A program made the position numbers and the translations under genes. DNA of 64,000 bases, from NCBI GenBank assembly GCA_002502095.1, contig DAPJ01000012.1, positions 1 through 64,000 on the forward strand, in the 5' to 3' direction. The stretch is from Euryarchaeota archaeon UBA62. Its GTDB lineage: Archaea > Thermoplasmatota > Poseidoniia > Poseidoniales > Thalassarchaeaceae. Positions 1-9,331 of this stretch are shown here, piece after piece (positions within the stretch are counted from its first letter, which is position 1; each line of letters opens with the position of its first letter). The notes beneath the pieces are model-generated. The model was not told where the DNA came from, did no database searches, and was given only the letters and a program-made list of their open reading frames with translations.

Positions 1-895
1 ATATTCCAGCCCACTCAAATGGGCCGGCATGAGCATGGTTGTGATGTGCGTGTCCTCCGGGCATCTTCAGGACTGCCATGTTGAAGTCCTCGCCGTGCTC
101 GGACTCGAACTCAAGGAAGTGCTCACCAGCCTCCATGTGGAATACCTGGATTGAGGTTTCTGCAGGGCATGACTCAGGATTTTCGATGACTATCTCCGCC
201 TCGGCGTGGTTATGATCGTCGTGGTCGTCATGGTCGTCATGGTCGTCATGATCATCGTGGTCGTCGCCATCTTCTGAGTGGTCTCCATGACCGCCTGCGG
301 TCTGCATGCCGCCATCATCGTCGTGGTCGTCATGATCATCGTGATCGTCGTGGTCGTCGTGGTCGTCATGATCATCGTGGTCGTCGTGGTCCTCAGGCAT
401 CACACCGAGTATGGTCGTCTCAAATGGTCCCTCGTTCATCAATTCGCAGAGGTTTGAGACTAGGATTGATTGGTAATCTAGTGTAGCTTCGCCTGAAGGC
501 ATTGTGTGTGTCATGAATGATGGAGGTGCATCAGCTCCGAGTGATTCGAGAGCACCGTCTACCCAAGGCTCGAGACCGAGGCCGTGGTAAAAGAAAACAT
601 CTGCCTCCTGCAATCTAATCAAATCAGTTGCTGAAGGATCGTAGTCATGGACTGGGATATTGTCTTGGCTCATGTAATGCATGTCAACATGGTCGCCAGC
701 TACAGCCTTGACAAGCTCACCAACGTGGTAAGTGGAGACCATAACACTACCAAATGATGTAATTGGATCCACTACTATTGGATCCACAACATCGGTATCA
801 TCGGCATCATCTGCCCCATCTCCCAGACATCCAGCAAGGCTGGACGTAATCATTAGCACACTTAGTAGTACGGACCTGTACGTTACACTCTTCAT
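1..895 (-). CDS. Zinc/manganese-type ABC transporter substrate-binding lipoprotein, C-terminus cut off
   Basis: This would capture a divalent metal (probably zinc) outside the cell for an ABC importer. Translating back from the ATG at 895 gives a signal peptide with lipobox LAGC (about residues 20-23), an Asp-rich linker, then the ZnuA-like N-lobe with VHDYDPSATDL and EADVFFYHGLGLEPW. A long His/Asp run follows, made of HDD units and encoded by the repetitive stretch around 200-400, as in the metal loops of zinc-binding members. The frame stays open to base 1, so the C-lobe lies outside the window. A second His-rich cluster (HAHHNHAHA) sits at the very edge. It diverges from the NikR-like regulator at 983. 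Family is clear; exact metal is inferred. Confidence 0.85.
   Translation of the reverse strand, partial: MKSVTYRSVLLSVLMITSSLAGCLGDGADDADDTDVVDPIVVDPITSFGSVMVSTYHVGELVKAVAGDHVDMHYMSQDNIPVHDYDPSATDLIRLQEADVFFYHGLGLEPWVDGALESLGADAPPSFMTHTMPSGEATLDYQSILVSNLCELMNEGPFETTILGVMPEDHDDHDDHDDHDDHDDHDDHDDHDDDGGMQTAGGHGDHSEDGDDHDDHDDHDDHDDHDDHNHAEAEIVIENPESCPAETSIQVFHMEAGEHFLEFESEHGEDFNMAVLKMPGGHAHHNHAHAGPFEWAGI
200..395 (-). repeat. HDD-encoding tandem trinucleotide/nonamer tract
   Basis: Two blocks of near-perfect repeats of the type GACCACGAC / GATCATGAC encode His-Asp-Asp units inside the metal-binding protein. They are separated by a short Gly/Met-rich stretch (about 275-320). Such a tract can change length by slippage, which would alter metal-binding capacity without breaking the frame, because the units are multiples of three. 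Confidence 0.85.
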
Positions 896-982
896 AGCTT
901 GCCGACTGCTAATACATATTTAATCAAAACTAATAATTAGATTATCATAAATTATTATTAATGCGTCCATACACGGCAATAT
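896..982. promoter_or_regulatory. Divergent metal-regulon promoter with a palindrome
   Basis: This 87-base AT-rich gap separates two divergent genes. It holds the odd palindrome CTAATAATTAG (930-940), AT-rich TATA-like stretches facing left (about 911-925) and right (about 945-960), and no clear Shine-Dalgarno sequence for either gene. The TATA-to-ATG distances of about 20-30 bases suggest leaderless transcripts. The palindrome is a reasonable operator for the ribbon-helix-helix regulator next door; that role is inferred. Confidence 0.5.
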
Positions 983-1411
983 ATGAGCAGAATCATTTCA
1001 TTTAGTGCAGACAACGAATTCACAGATGGTTTCGAGAGTTTGATTGCGAAGTCTGGATATACTAACAGAAGCAGTTTTCTTCGAGATGCTACAATGTTCT
1101 TCGCCGAAATTCAGCAGAGGGGAGATCTGATGAACATGCAGGGAGATCTGATTGTCGAGGGGCATTTGATAGTTCACTATCAGGAAAAGAGCGAGCAGAA
1201 ATTGATGGTAAGTAGGACGGATGCTATCGAGGTTGCGGCTTATCACCACAGCAGTAGACTTGGTCACTCTTGTCACTCATGCGTTGACGTAGTCCACGTC
1301 AAGGGTACTGCTGAAAGTGTTAGGGAAGTCTATGAACAACTTCAGAATACTTCCAATGTCGATAAGGTATCTTTCGTCAGTGCTCCGATGAAGGATGAGG
1401 ATTGCTGCTAG
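983..1411 (+). CDS. NikR-like ribbon-helix-helix metal-responsive regulator
   Basis: A 142-residue protein with an N-terminal ribbon-helix-helix DNA-binding domain (about residues 2-42) and a C-terminal ferredoxin-like (ACT/NikR) metal-sensing domain (about 58-135). Canonical NikR binds nickel with three His and one Cys. Here the segment aligned to those ligands reads LGHSCHSCVDVVHVKG. The Cys before the final strand is kept (C100), but His positions are shifted (H95, H98) and a second Cys (C97) appears. The protein ends in Cys-Cys. Sitting head-to-head with a zinc-type binding protein, it probably senses zinc or another metal rather than nickel. Function as regulator is well supported; metal identity is inference. 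Confidence 0.85.
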   Translation: MSRIISFSADNEFTDGFESLIAKSGYTNRSSFLRDATMFFAEIQQRGDLMNMQGDLIVEGHLIVHYQEKSEQKLMVSRTDAIEVAAYHHSSRLGHSCHSCVDVVHVKGTAESVREVYEQLQNTSNVDKVSFVSAPMKDEDCC

Positions 1412-1439
1412 TGGTTTAAGCTGATACGACTCGTCTTCT

Positions 1440-3056
1440 CTATCCTATGACGATTGGGGAAGAGGACAAGACTTCGTCGCTACACCCATCCTTGTACTGC
1501 TCAAAATTTTCTATGAACATACGAGCTAAGAGATCGGCCACATTGTCAAACTTCTTCTTGTCATTCCATGTCTGGCGAGGTTGGAGTATGCTGTCTGGAA
1601 CCCCCTCGCAGGTTGTTGGGACAGAGAAACCAAATCTCTGATCCTTGACGAAAACAACGTCATCTAAATCCCCGTTCAGTGCAGCGTTAAGCAATGCCCT
1701 GGTCCACTTTATTTTGATTCGGCTACTGTCCCCATAGCCCCCGGCTACCCATCCAGTATTGATGAGCCAACACTTAGCATCATTCTCTCTGATCTTCTTC
1801 GATAGTAAATCTGCATATATCGATGGATGCCTTGGCATGAACGGTGCACCGAAGCATGTAGAGAAGGTTGCCTGAGGCTCAGTAATACCAATCTCTGTTC
1901 CGGCTACTTTGGCAGTATATCCCGAGATGAAGTGATACGCGGCCTGCTCGGGTGTGAGTCTGGAGAGGGGCGGGAGAACCCCGAAGGCATCACAGGTCAG
2001 GAAGACTACATTCTTGGGATTACCTGCCATGGAGTCGGGGGTCCTGTTTTCTATGGCCTCTATGGAATAAGACCCCCTGGTGTTCTGAGTGAGAGAGTCG
2101 TTAGTGAAATCCGGGGTTCCGTCGGCATTAAGGACAACGTTCTCCAATATTGTGCCCTTCATTCGAGTAGTTGCGAAAATCGCGGGCTCGTCCTTCTTAG
2201 AGAGGTTGATCAGCTTGGCATAGCATCCTCCTTCAAAGTTGAAAACTCCGTCTTCTGACCACCCGTGTTCATCATCACCCACCAATGCCCTATCCGGGTC
2301 AGCGGAGAGCGTGGTCTTGCCGGTTCCTGAGAGTCCGAAGAATAAGGCGGAGTTGTGACCATCAGTATTTGCTGAGCAGTGCATCGGAAGAAGTCCTTTC
2401 TCTGGCAGTATGTGGTTCATTATGGTGAATATAGCCTTCTTTATCTCACCTGCGTATTGGGTTCCCCCAATAATTACCAGTCCCCTATCAAGAGCAAGAA
2501 TTACGAAGACCCCGGAATTAGTCCCGTCCTTACTAGGATTGGCTTTCAGAGAGGGTGCATGGAGAATAGTGTATTCGGGAGTATGCCTTTCGAGTTCATC
2601 TTCAGAAGCTCTCACGAACATGTTGTGCATGAAAGCAGCATGCCACGCGTTCTCAGTGACTAGTCTGACTGGCATCCTGTGTCTTGTGTCCGCTCCACAG
2701 AAAGCGTCTTTGACGAATAAATCGTCAGTCCTGTCCAGGTGCTTCCTGGTCTTATCGAGAAGTCTCTCGAATTTATCAGGAGATATTGGCCTGTTGACGT
2801 CCCCCCACCATACCTCGTCTGCTAGACCGGTTTCCTCGACAATGAAACGATCGTTGGGGGACCTACCGGTCCTCTCCCCGGTTGTCGTCAGTAGTACTCC
2901 GTGTGAAGTGAGCTTTGCCTCCTTCCTAGAGACAGCTAGTTCATGCAGCTTCTCCCAGCCGAGGTTCCAATGCACCTTGCCACTGGGATTCATTCCATGG
3001 TCCGCCAATGTAGTTAGAGGAGCCGTGCTGGAGTCCGATATAGCTCGGTCCTCCAT
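1440..3056 (-). CDS. pckA: Phosphoenolpyruvate carboxykinase (ATP)
   Basis: Converts oxaloacetate and ATP to PEP, the entry step of gluconeogenesis, in the cytoplasm. At 538 residues it has the usual length of the ATP-dependent family. It shows TGRSPNDRF (about 63-71), the P-loop GLSGTGKTTL (241-250) and the second kinase motif GDDEHGW (about 260-266). This is the bacterial/plant-type enzyme rather than the GTP form found in many archaea. The gene stands alone on its strand, with a 118-base divergent gap to the next gene. With fumarase elsewhere in the window, it fits growth on amino acids and fatty acids. Confidence 0.97.
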   Translation of the reverse strand: MEDRAISDSSTAPLTTLADHGMNPSGKVHWNLGWEKLHELAVSRKEAKLTSHGVLLTTTGERTGRSPNDRFIVEETGLADEVWWGDVNRPISPDKFERLLDKTRKHLDRTDDLFVKDAFCGADTRHRMPVRLVTENAWHAAFMHNMFVRASEDELERHTPEYTILHAPSLKANPSKDGTNSGVFVILALDRGLVIIGGTQYAGEIKKAIFTIMNHILPEKGLLPMHCSANTDGHNSALFFGLSGTGKTTLSADPDRALVGDDEHGWSEDGVFNFEGGCYAKLINLSKKDEPAIFATTRMKGTILENVVLNADGTPDFTNDSLTQNTRGSYSIEAIENRTPDSMAGNPKNVVFLTCDAFGVLPPLSRLTPEQAAYHFISGYTAKVAGTEIGITEPQATFSTCFGAPFMPRHPSIYADLLSKKIRENDAKCWLINTGWVAGGYGDSSRIKIKWTRALLNAALNGDLDDVVFVKDQRFGFSVPTTCEGVPDSILQPRQTWNDKKKFDNVADLLARMFIENFEQYKDGCSDEVLSSSPIVIG

Positions 3057-3174
3057 GCTCTTCGACTAGGACATCCGGCTTCAAGGGTTGCGGAGGTGGC
3101 GGCTTGATTGAGAAGACGGTTGAATACTCTCATATCGGGGATGCGATTATCGCTCACATGCTCTACGCGGGTCG

Positions 3175-6100
3175 ATGGTGGATGGCGCCTCGGACGATGA
3201 TATCATCCGTGAGAGGGCCTTTAGAATCAGTGATAAGTTAGATTTGGGAGACCTAGTTGATGATTCTGAGTTCACCGAAGTGGAAGAGCCCGAAGATGAT
3301 AGTAAAGATGTTGACGATGCTATCGGAGATGTCTTTGATCCGTTCGTTCAAGACAAAGCACTTGGAGGAGTAGAGAGGGACGGTACTGTGAAAACAGCCC
3401 CTGAGAGGGATATAGTTACTGATATTGCAACAGAGGGAGAGAGGCGAATTAACTGGATCTTGATGGGTTCTATGATCTTGGTGTACAGCGCAATAGGTTT
3501 TCAGATTGGTTTCGTGTTTGAGCCGATGGTTGCCACAGTTTCCCTAGTAGTACTTTCCTCAATTGGGTTCCTCCTTGGAGAGAGGTGGTCAAAAGACGAG
3601 CGATTGAGGATTCTTGGAGTAACATGGGTAATTATCTCAATGAAGGTTCTGTATGGGTTATCAATTGAGTTACAGAGATGGGGGATTATCGACGTAGAGG
3701 GTTTGGGGATATTCTTACTGATCACTGTAGGTCTGAATATAGTGCTCTCGTACAGGTATGACCATGATGCCATAGCTGCTCAGTCTACTCTGGTTCTTCT
3801 GGCTGTTGGGTCTACTGCGGGCTCGTTGTATGGACAGGAGGGTGTTGCAATTATGATTCTGGTTTCTACTGTCCTGATGCATCTACTCGCATCGCACCGA
3901 AAGTCGGGTAACCTTGCGGCTCTTGGAATCGCGTCCTCTAACTTGTGGATAGGGATGCATGCCATCACTGGTGGATTTGAAATTGGAGAATTGAAGGTCT
4001 TAGCTTTGGATAGACCCTTACTTCTGTTTGTCCTTATGATGGGGGTAACCGGTTTGAACGCGGGTATGGCAACTCGTTTCGCTAGAGAGGAAAATTGGTT
4101 CTCCAAGGGCATGAAGATACTAGGTCTTGGGAAACCTGGCCTCTGGGGAGTTTCAGTCTCACTTGGCCTTTTGGGTGCCCTTCTGGCTGTTGCAGCGAAT
4201 AGAGGAGATGTCGGGTATGCATTAGGAATGGTAACAGTTCTTTGTGGAGCATTTTCTGGTTCATACCTAGTTGTTAGGGGCGTTTACTGGAGGAGGGTTT
4301 CAGTGCCTCTGATTGTGATGGCCATGATTCTTTTGATCGGTCTTGTGTTTGGCCATGAGGCCGCATCATCAATCGGTTTTTCAGAGTATACAATATTCAC
4401 AATATTTGGTTCGACGACTGTTGGATTCGTGATTCTAAGGGACCAGAACAGTGTTTCGGATAGGGTGCTATGGATGGGAACTGTTGCGGTACTTACTCTG
4501 CTAGTGATTCTAGTACCATCAGAATCCAATGAGGCAGGTGGAGACGGCGGAGTCCTTCTTCTGACTATGCTATCGCTTCTCCATATCGGCAGTGGGGTGC
4601 TTGCTATCAAGAGAAAGTCTCCATCCTTAGCAGGAGTGACTGTTCTTCTACCATGGTCTTGGATCATAGCAGAGCAGTTAGTACAGGAGACATTGAGGAC
4701 CCTGTTGATGTCAAATGATTTTGATGACCCGGGGAGCATAATTCATGTTGATTCGCTTCCACTGACTGGGTATCTTATGGTATGCTCAGTGATGATAGCA
4801 GTAGTCAATGAGAAGATGGGGAAATCGGACGTCAATCTGGCCTCTAAGTTTTTGGGAATTTCTGAGATTTCCGCTTCTATAAGAGATTCGGGTGCTCTTC
4901 AACTATGGAGCCTTGGGCTATGGCTACCGATGGTTTCAATCTTATTTATGGCTCAATTTGGAGCCTTTACATCGCCAACTATATTGTTAGTTTCAGGACT
5001 ACTGTGGGGACTGCACTTGTTGGCGCATCTGAGAGGTGTCAGAGTTGGAGAAGTGAGTCTAATGGTGGGAATTATCCTGCTCTCTGGTCTGATTATACAA
5101 TGGAGGCATGGAATGGGAGAGTATCTATCTCTATTGATCTGCTTGATGATGGTTTCCATCCTTCTATCAAAAAGAGAGGATGAGGGCTTTTACACGACTT
5201 CGATGGGAGTAATGGGAGTCCCACTTCTCCTCCTAATTCCAGACAGGAACATCACGATGATTCTGGAGGATTTCTCTTACTTACCAGAGATAGAGGCACC
5301 AGTGATAGCCATATCAAGTACGGCGATTTTGCTTTCAGTTTATCTTCCCAAGGCTGGTGAGATTGAGGATTTACTCAAACCAGCAATGTCATCTTTGTGG
5401 CTGATGTCGATTTGTATTGCAGTAGCATATGCACAGGGAGATCAACTGTCATTGTCTTTGTCAGTTGGCATATTCATGATAGCTACGGTATGGCTGGTGG
5501 CAAGAGGAGAGTTACGTAGAGAGCTCCAGACAGTGACAAAGATGAGCTCGAGGAGAGCTCTGGCTTTGGAGAAGAAATCGAAGAGCCTTGAAGAGGGGGA
5601 ATTACGAACATATGATGCCAGAGAAGCAGAGATGCTGTCTTCAAGGAAGAAGAGTCGGGAGAAGCATCAGACAGATGATGTCGAGGAGCTTTATATTTCG
5701 GATGTTAGTCATCGTCCTGTAATAGTAATCGCGGTGATGGCTCTGGTCTTTGCGACTAGTCTAGTAATAGGCTTCACCTCTGGACCCGATCCAATACTTC
5801 TCCTTATGGTTGGAGTATTTGTTACTCTACTGATCGCTGTCGCTAGATTCCGTACTAGGCAATTAGAGCTCGATCTACCGCATATTCTTGGTATTGAGAT
5901 GCCAATTGCATTGGCAATATCGGGACTTGTCATAGTACATATTTTCTCCTTGCTTGGACCTGGAGCGAGCAATGAGAATCTAACTAGCATGGGCGTACTA
6001 GTTATTTTGGTCGTAGAGCTATCTTTGATTTCCCTATATCAGCAAGACAACATGTTGGATAGAATCCCAATAGCTATTGATTGGATAATCTATCCACTTC

Positions 6101-6882
6101 TGGCGGACAGGATTCTTGGTGCAATATTGTATGAGTCTATGCCATGGCCCCTAAGCATTGATCCATTCTCTGGGGATCTAATAGAATGGAAGGGACCTCT
6201 TATGGCTCTGGAGATTTGCTTGGTTGGCTTGGTCGTAACGAGTTTCTGGATTGGTAACTTGAGGACTTCCAAGGGACGGGAGTCAGAGAGTGGCTTCTCA
6301 CTAGGTTTCCGAGGGATATCGGTTGCAATCCTGTCAGTTGGTTTTGCAACCATCATAGTGATAATTACAACACTCAGAAGTGGATGGGCTAGGAATCAAT
6401 CTAATGCGGTAGGAATGGGAGTTCTATCAGTCGCACTGGCCATAGTCTCGATTGAGAGTTGGTTCGAAGGTTTTACTGGGATAGTGGGAGATCTGTACAG
6501 TATCCTAGGAATGGCCTTGGTGATATTACTGGTATGCACTATTCCAATGAACGGGGAACGTTGGTCGATGATGCTGGCTGTTAATTCCCATGTATTACTA
6601 ATCTCAGGATTACTCATCAGTGGTTTATCTATGCTAATTCCGATTTTCTTGATAATACTGTCAACAACTGTGTGGGTGACAGGTATTCTTCAATTTAGGA
6701 AATCAATGAGGGCTTGGGGTCTTGTGGATCTTTTTGCTGCAATTTTATTCTCAATAGTTTTCTATGGAGGAGTAATTTTCCAGCCCCAGATTCTCCTAAT
6801 TGGGCTTTCAGTAGTCGCACTAGAGCTTGGGATTGTCTCATGGCTTGGACTCAGAAACGAAGAGTCCCTGGTGAATAGCTGA
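3175..6882 (+). CDS. Giant polytopic membrane protein of unknown function
   Basis: I cannot assign a function. The 1235-residue product has an acidic soluble N-terminus (about 1-85, rich in D and E), then some thirty hydrophobic segments. These are interrupted once by a strongly charged, Lys/Arg/Glu-rich loop at about residues 780-840, which splits the protein into a large N-terminal and a smaller C-terminal membrane block. I see no transporter signature, P-loop, or conserved polar motif. The overall plan (soluble head, then a very long helix array) resembles bacterial DUF2339-type proteins, but I cannot show homology. It is followed after about 45 bases by a membrane-anchored FKBP-like gene, probably co-transcribed. 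Confidence 0.8.
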   Translation: MVDGASDDDIIRERAFRISDKLDLGDLVDDSEFTEVEEPEDDSKDVDDAIGDVFDPFVQDKALGGVERDGTVKTAPERDIVTDIATEGERRINWILMGSMILVYSAIGFQIGFVFEPMVATVSLVVLSSIGFLLGERWSKDERLRILGVTWVIISMKVLYGLSIELQRWGIIDVEGLGIFLLITVGLNIVLSYRYDHDAIAAQSTLVLLAVGSTAGSLYGQEGVAIMILVSTVLMHLLASHRKSGNLAALGIASSNLWIGMHAITGGFEIGELKVLALDRPLLLFVLMMGVTGLNAGMATRFAREENWFSKGMKILGLGKPGLWGVSVSLGLLGALLAVAANRGDVGYALGMVTVLCGAFSGSYLVVRGVYWRRVSVPLIVMAMILLIGLVFGHEAASSIGFSEYTIFTIFGSTTVGFVILRDQNSVSDRVLWMGTVAVLTLLVILVPSESNEAGGDGGVLLLTMLSLLHIGSGVLAIKRKSPSLAGVTVLLPWSWIIAEQLVQETLRTLLMSNDFDDPGSIIHVDSLPLTGYLMVCSVMIAVVNEKMGKSDVNLASKFLGISEISASIRDSGALQLWSLGLWLPMVSILFMAQFGAFTSPTILLVSGLLWGLHLLAHLRGVRVGEVSLMVGIILLSGLIIQWRHGMGEYLSLLICLMMVSILLSKREDEGFYTTSMGVMGVPLLLLIPDRNITMILEDFSYLPEIEAPVIAISSTAILLSVYLPKAGEIEDLLKPAMSSLWLMSICIAVAYAQGDQLSLSLSVGIFMIATVWLVARGELRRELQTVTKMSSRRALALEKKSKSLEEGELRTYDAREAEMLSSRKKSREKHQTDDVEELYISDVSHRPVIVIAVMALVFATSLVIGFTSGPDPILLLMVGVFVTLLIAVARFRTRQLELDLPHILGIEMPIALAISGLVIVHIFSLLGPGASNENLTSMGVLVILVVELSLISLYQQDNMLDRIPIAIDWIIYPLLADRILGAILYESMPWPLSIDPFSGDLIEWKGPLMALEICLVGLVVTSFWIGNLRTSKGRESESGFSLGFRGISVAILSVGFATIIVIITTLRSGWARNQSNAVGMGVLSVALAIVSIESWFEGFTGIVGDLYSILGMALVILLVCTIPMNGERWSMMLAVNSHVLLISGLLISGLSMLIPIFLIILSTTVWVTGILQFRKSMRAWGLVDLFAAILFSIVFYGGVIFQPQILLIGLSVVALELGIVSWLGLRNEESLVNS

Positions 6883-6927
6883 GAGTGAGATAATCAGAGT
6901 AAAGGAGATCAAACTGGGCCAACGTTG

Positions 6928-7914
6928 ATGATGGTCGGGCTCGGCAAAAGATTCGTGACGAGGTCTTGGATATCGGATACTCCCGATGAAGTTGAGCATC
7001 CGCCAGTCCCTCTGGGCATCAATGAAATGGTAGTTCCTAGGATCTCTATTCTACTTTCAATTTCAACTATAATCGTGATTCTTCTTTCATCGATATGGAT
7101 TGGCCTAGATGCTCATAAATTTTTGAATAACCTAGAAGATTCATTCGAATCTGTCGATGAGTCGATGATTGAAATGGATGGAAGATGGGCTTGGGAGATA
7201 GATATGTTGTTTGATACATGCGATTCTCGAGAGGGCGATTGGACATGGCCTGAGAACCTATCTTCTCAGGATGATTTATTCCTATATCCGGGAGAATTAA
7301 GGTGCGATTGGGAGCATCAGGGACAGGGCGATACAGCCTCGATTGTAGTTTACAACAGGGGCAATCAGACTCTAGATTTACTACTGGAAATAGCTGGCGC
7401 AGATGTTCTTTTCTCGGAGACGGACGATACACAGTATCTCATCAACGAGATGCCAAGTGGGGATTCAGTTATTCTGGAGGTTTTACTGACCGAAGATGTC
7501 TCTGAAGGAGAGATAACAGTCATCGCTTCTCATGTTTCTCTAATTTCTGCTGAGGTGAGATTGGATGTTACCATATTCCAGGGGGCTGAAGCTAGGACTA
7601 TCCATATCGAGGAAGGAGATAGGGTAGAGGTCGAGTATACAGTCTGGAATGCTGACACGGGAGAGGAGCTGGATAGTGGGACATGGACTGAGAATGCAGG
7701 TGATCCTTGGATGTCAATTGAGGGATTTGGATGGTCCACGATAGGACTAGATATTGACGATGACAGGGGGCTGATACCCGGAGTACAGAGTGGCACTAGC
7801 CATATCACTCTCCTTCCTCCGCCAATAGGCTATGGCAATAGTGACGGACATGAGCTTCAGGATGTTTGGTTGAGATTTGAGGTCAATCTAGAAAGGGCAC
7901 CCCTTTCAGGATAG
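6928..7914 (+). CDS. Membrane-anchored protein with FKBP-like C-terminal domain
   Basis: A short cytoplasmic N-terminus is followed by one transmembrane helix (about residues 40-60) and an extracellular region. Its last hundred residues look like an FKBP-type prolyl-isomerase fold: EGDRVEVEYTVWNADTGEEL near 224, then a GLIPGV segment, a PPIGYGNSDGH loop and a closing strand. The middle (about 75-215) holds beta-rich sequence of unknown type with two Cys that could pair. Start codons TTG 6925, ATG 6928 and ATG 6931 are all possible; I use the first ATG. It lies just behind the giant membrane protein and may help fold exported proteins. Catalytic activity is not certain because the active-site aromatic pattern is only partly kept. 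Confidence 0.72.
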   Translation: MMVGLGKRFVTRSWISDTPDEVEHPPVPLGINEMVVPRISILLSISTIIVILLSSIWIGLDAHKFLNNLEDSFESVDESMIEMDGRWAWEIDMLFDTCDSREGDWTWPENLSSQDDLFLYPGELRCDWEHQGQGDTASIVVYNRGNQTLDLLLEIAGADVLFSETDDTQYLINEMPSGDSVILEVLLTEDVSEGEITVIASHVSLISAEVRLDVTIFQGAEARTIHIEEGDRVEVEYTVWNADTGEELDSGTWTENAGDPWMSIEGFGWSTIGLDIDDDRGLIPGVQSGTSHITLLPPPIGYGNSDGHELQDVWLRFEVNLERAPLSG

Positions 7915-7931
7915 AATATCGGGGACGAAAA

Positions 7932-9236
7932 ATGTCAGAAGATAGCTCACATGCATCCGTAAGGCCCTCCTCTTCGGTAACCAAGGAGGCAGGTAAGAGA
8001 GTGGTAGCTAAATCCGCGAGGAAAGGTGAGCCGTCGTTTCACATGACTGACCAAATGCGTAGGCTATCTACTCCTTGGGGCGTTGCTCTAGCACGGGCTG
8101 GACAAATAGACCCCCATTCATTGGGACCCGGGATTATCCTAGATGCGGCCGCTGGATCTGGCATACAGCTGATTGCTTACTCAAATATCCTGAAAAGACC
8201 TTCTCTTGGGGTCGAGATAGATGGAAATGCTGCGGTTCTTTGTGCTGCAAATATGTTTGCAGTTGCAGAGAAAGATGATATTCAGAGAACTATGGACAGG
8301 GTAGTTATCGGGGATAGTACAGATTCGGAAGGCGTGATGACTGAGTTCTGGTCGAGTCTGAGAGAGGCGGGAACAAGAGCTCACCCCCCAGTTGCAATGC
8401 TACACTTAGATCCTGCCAGGCCCAGAGATGCGCAGAATCACCATATTGATGAGATGAAGCCCAGTATTGAGCCCTTACTATCATCATGGAAGAAGTATCT
8501 GGAATTGGGTCCGGATGGCCCGTGTATCCTACTCGATCTTTCTCCAAGGCTAGATGAGGAACAACGATCCATGATAGATGAGATCGTGGAAAGGATATAC
8601 CCAGGATGTGGAAGAACTTGGGAGTGGATGAGCAGAGGAGGAGGGAGGGTGGACAGGCTTTCGATGTGGGTCGGTTCGCTATCATCCGACAACTCTAGAA
8701 GATGTGTTAGGATGGGGACTAAGAGAATAATGTCATCTATTGAAGGGGAGGGCATAGGTGTTTCGAGAGTCAGACTTAGCGAGCCTCCTCCATTTGATTC
8801 CTGGATTACGATAGTTGATCCAGTGGTTCTGGAGAGTGGTCTGCAGGATGAATGGATTTCAAAGGCGATACCAGATGGAAGTGGGTTTTCGTGGATTAGA
8901 ACTGAGGGAAGGAGACCCCTGCTTATTCATACGGACCCACTAAATGATGACCATGAGGTAAATGGCTTCATAATTTCCAGTGGCCGTGTTGTACAACACA
9001 AGCTTTCTCCTCCTGAAATACATACGATTTCACAAACTGCATCATCGCTCGCCAGGTTAGAAATAGGCAGTGTAACTTTGAGATGCTCACTGGATCCAGA
9101 AATCCATCCGAAGCTACAGAGACGTCTTCACAAGGCTATGAGAGAGATTGAAGGTGCGAGATCATTCATGGTGGATATTGAACTATCAAGAGATACGGGC
9201 GATTACACAATGTATGTTGTTTGCATAGAGGAATAG
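7932..9236 (+). CDS. Class I SAM-dependent methyltransferase (DPAR-motif, THUMP-like family)
   Basis: A 434-residue methyltransferase. The SAM-binding motif I is IILDAAAGSGIQLIAYS (about 74-90), followed by an acidic strand end GVEID. The signature HLDPARP (about 158-164) matches the DPAR/DPARR motif of the 'THUMP-like' methyltransferase family, which is widespread but has no settled substrate; RNA is the usual guess. The first 40 residues are Ser/Lys-rich and probably disordered. A purine-rich GGGGA stretch precedes the ATG. It is separated from the ribosomal cluster by a short gap with its own promoter space, so joint regulation is uncertain. Confidence 0.82.
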   Translation: MSEDSSHASVRPSSSVTKEAGKRVVAKSARKGEPSFHMTDQMRRLSTPWGVALARAGQIDPHSLGPGIILDAAAGSGIQLIAYSNILKRPSLGVEIDGNAAVLCAANMFAVAEKDDIQRTMDRVVIGDSTDSEGVMTEFWSSLREAGTRAHPPVAMLHLDPARPRDAQNHHIDEMKPSIEPLLSSWKKYLELGPDGPCILLDLSPRLDEEQRSMIDEIVERIYPGCGRTWEWMSRGGGRVDRLSMWVGSLSSDNSRRCVRMGTKRIMSSIEGEGIGVSRVRLSEPPPFDSWITIVDPVVLESGLQDEWISKAIPDGSGFSWIRTEGRRPLLIHTDPLNDDHEVNGFIISSGRVVQHKLSPPEIHTISQTASSLARLEIGSVTLRCSLDPEIHPKLQRRLHKAMREIEGARSFMVDIELSRDTGDYTMYVVCIEE

Positions 9237-9331
9237 TCCCTTTGGGCTTTCCAATCGATTCAAATAGGGATGGTTGGTCGCCCGGATGCTTAACAGCCAC
9301 TGGGTGACCGGTGAACGCGGGAGGACCGTAC

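Noticed and set aside
190..375. Met/Thr-rich reading frame in the His/Asp repeat tract
   Set aside because: It is another frame of the repeats that encode the HDD units of the metal-binding protein.
1827..3069. Several plus-strand frames opposite pckA
   Set aside because: They are shadows of the strongly conserved enzyme on the other strand.
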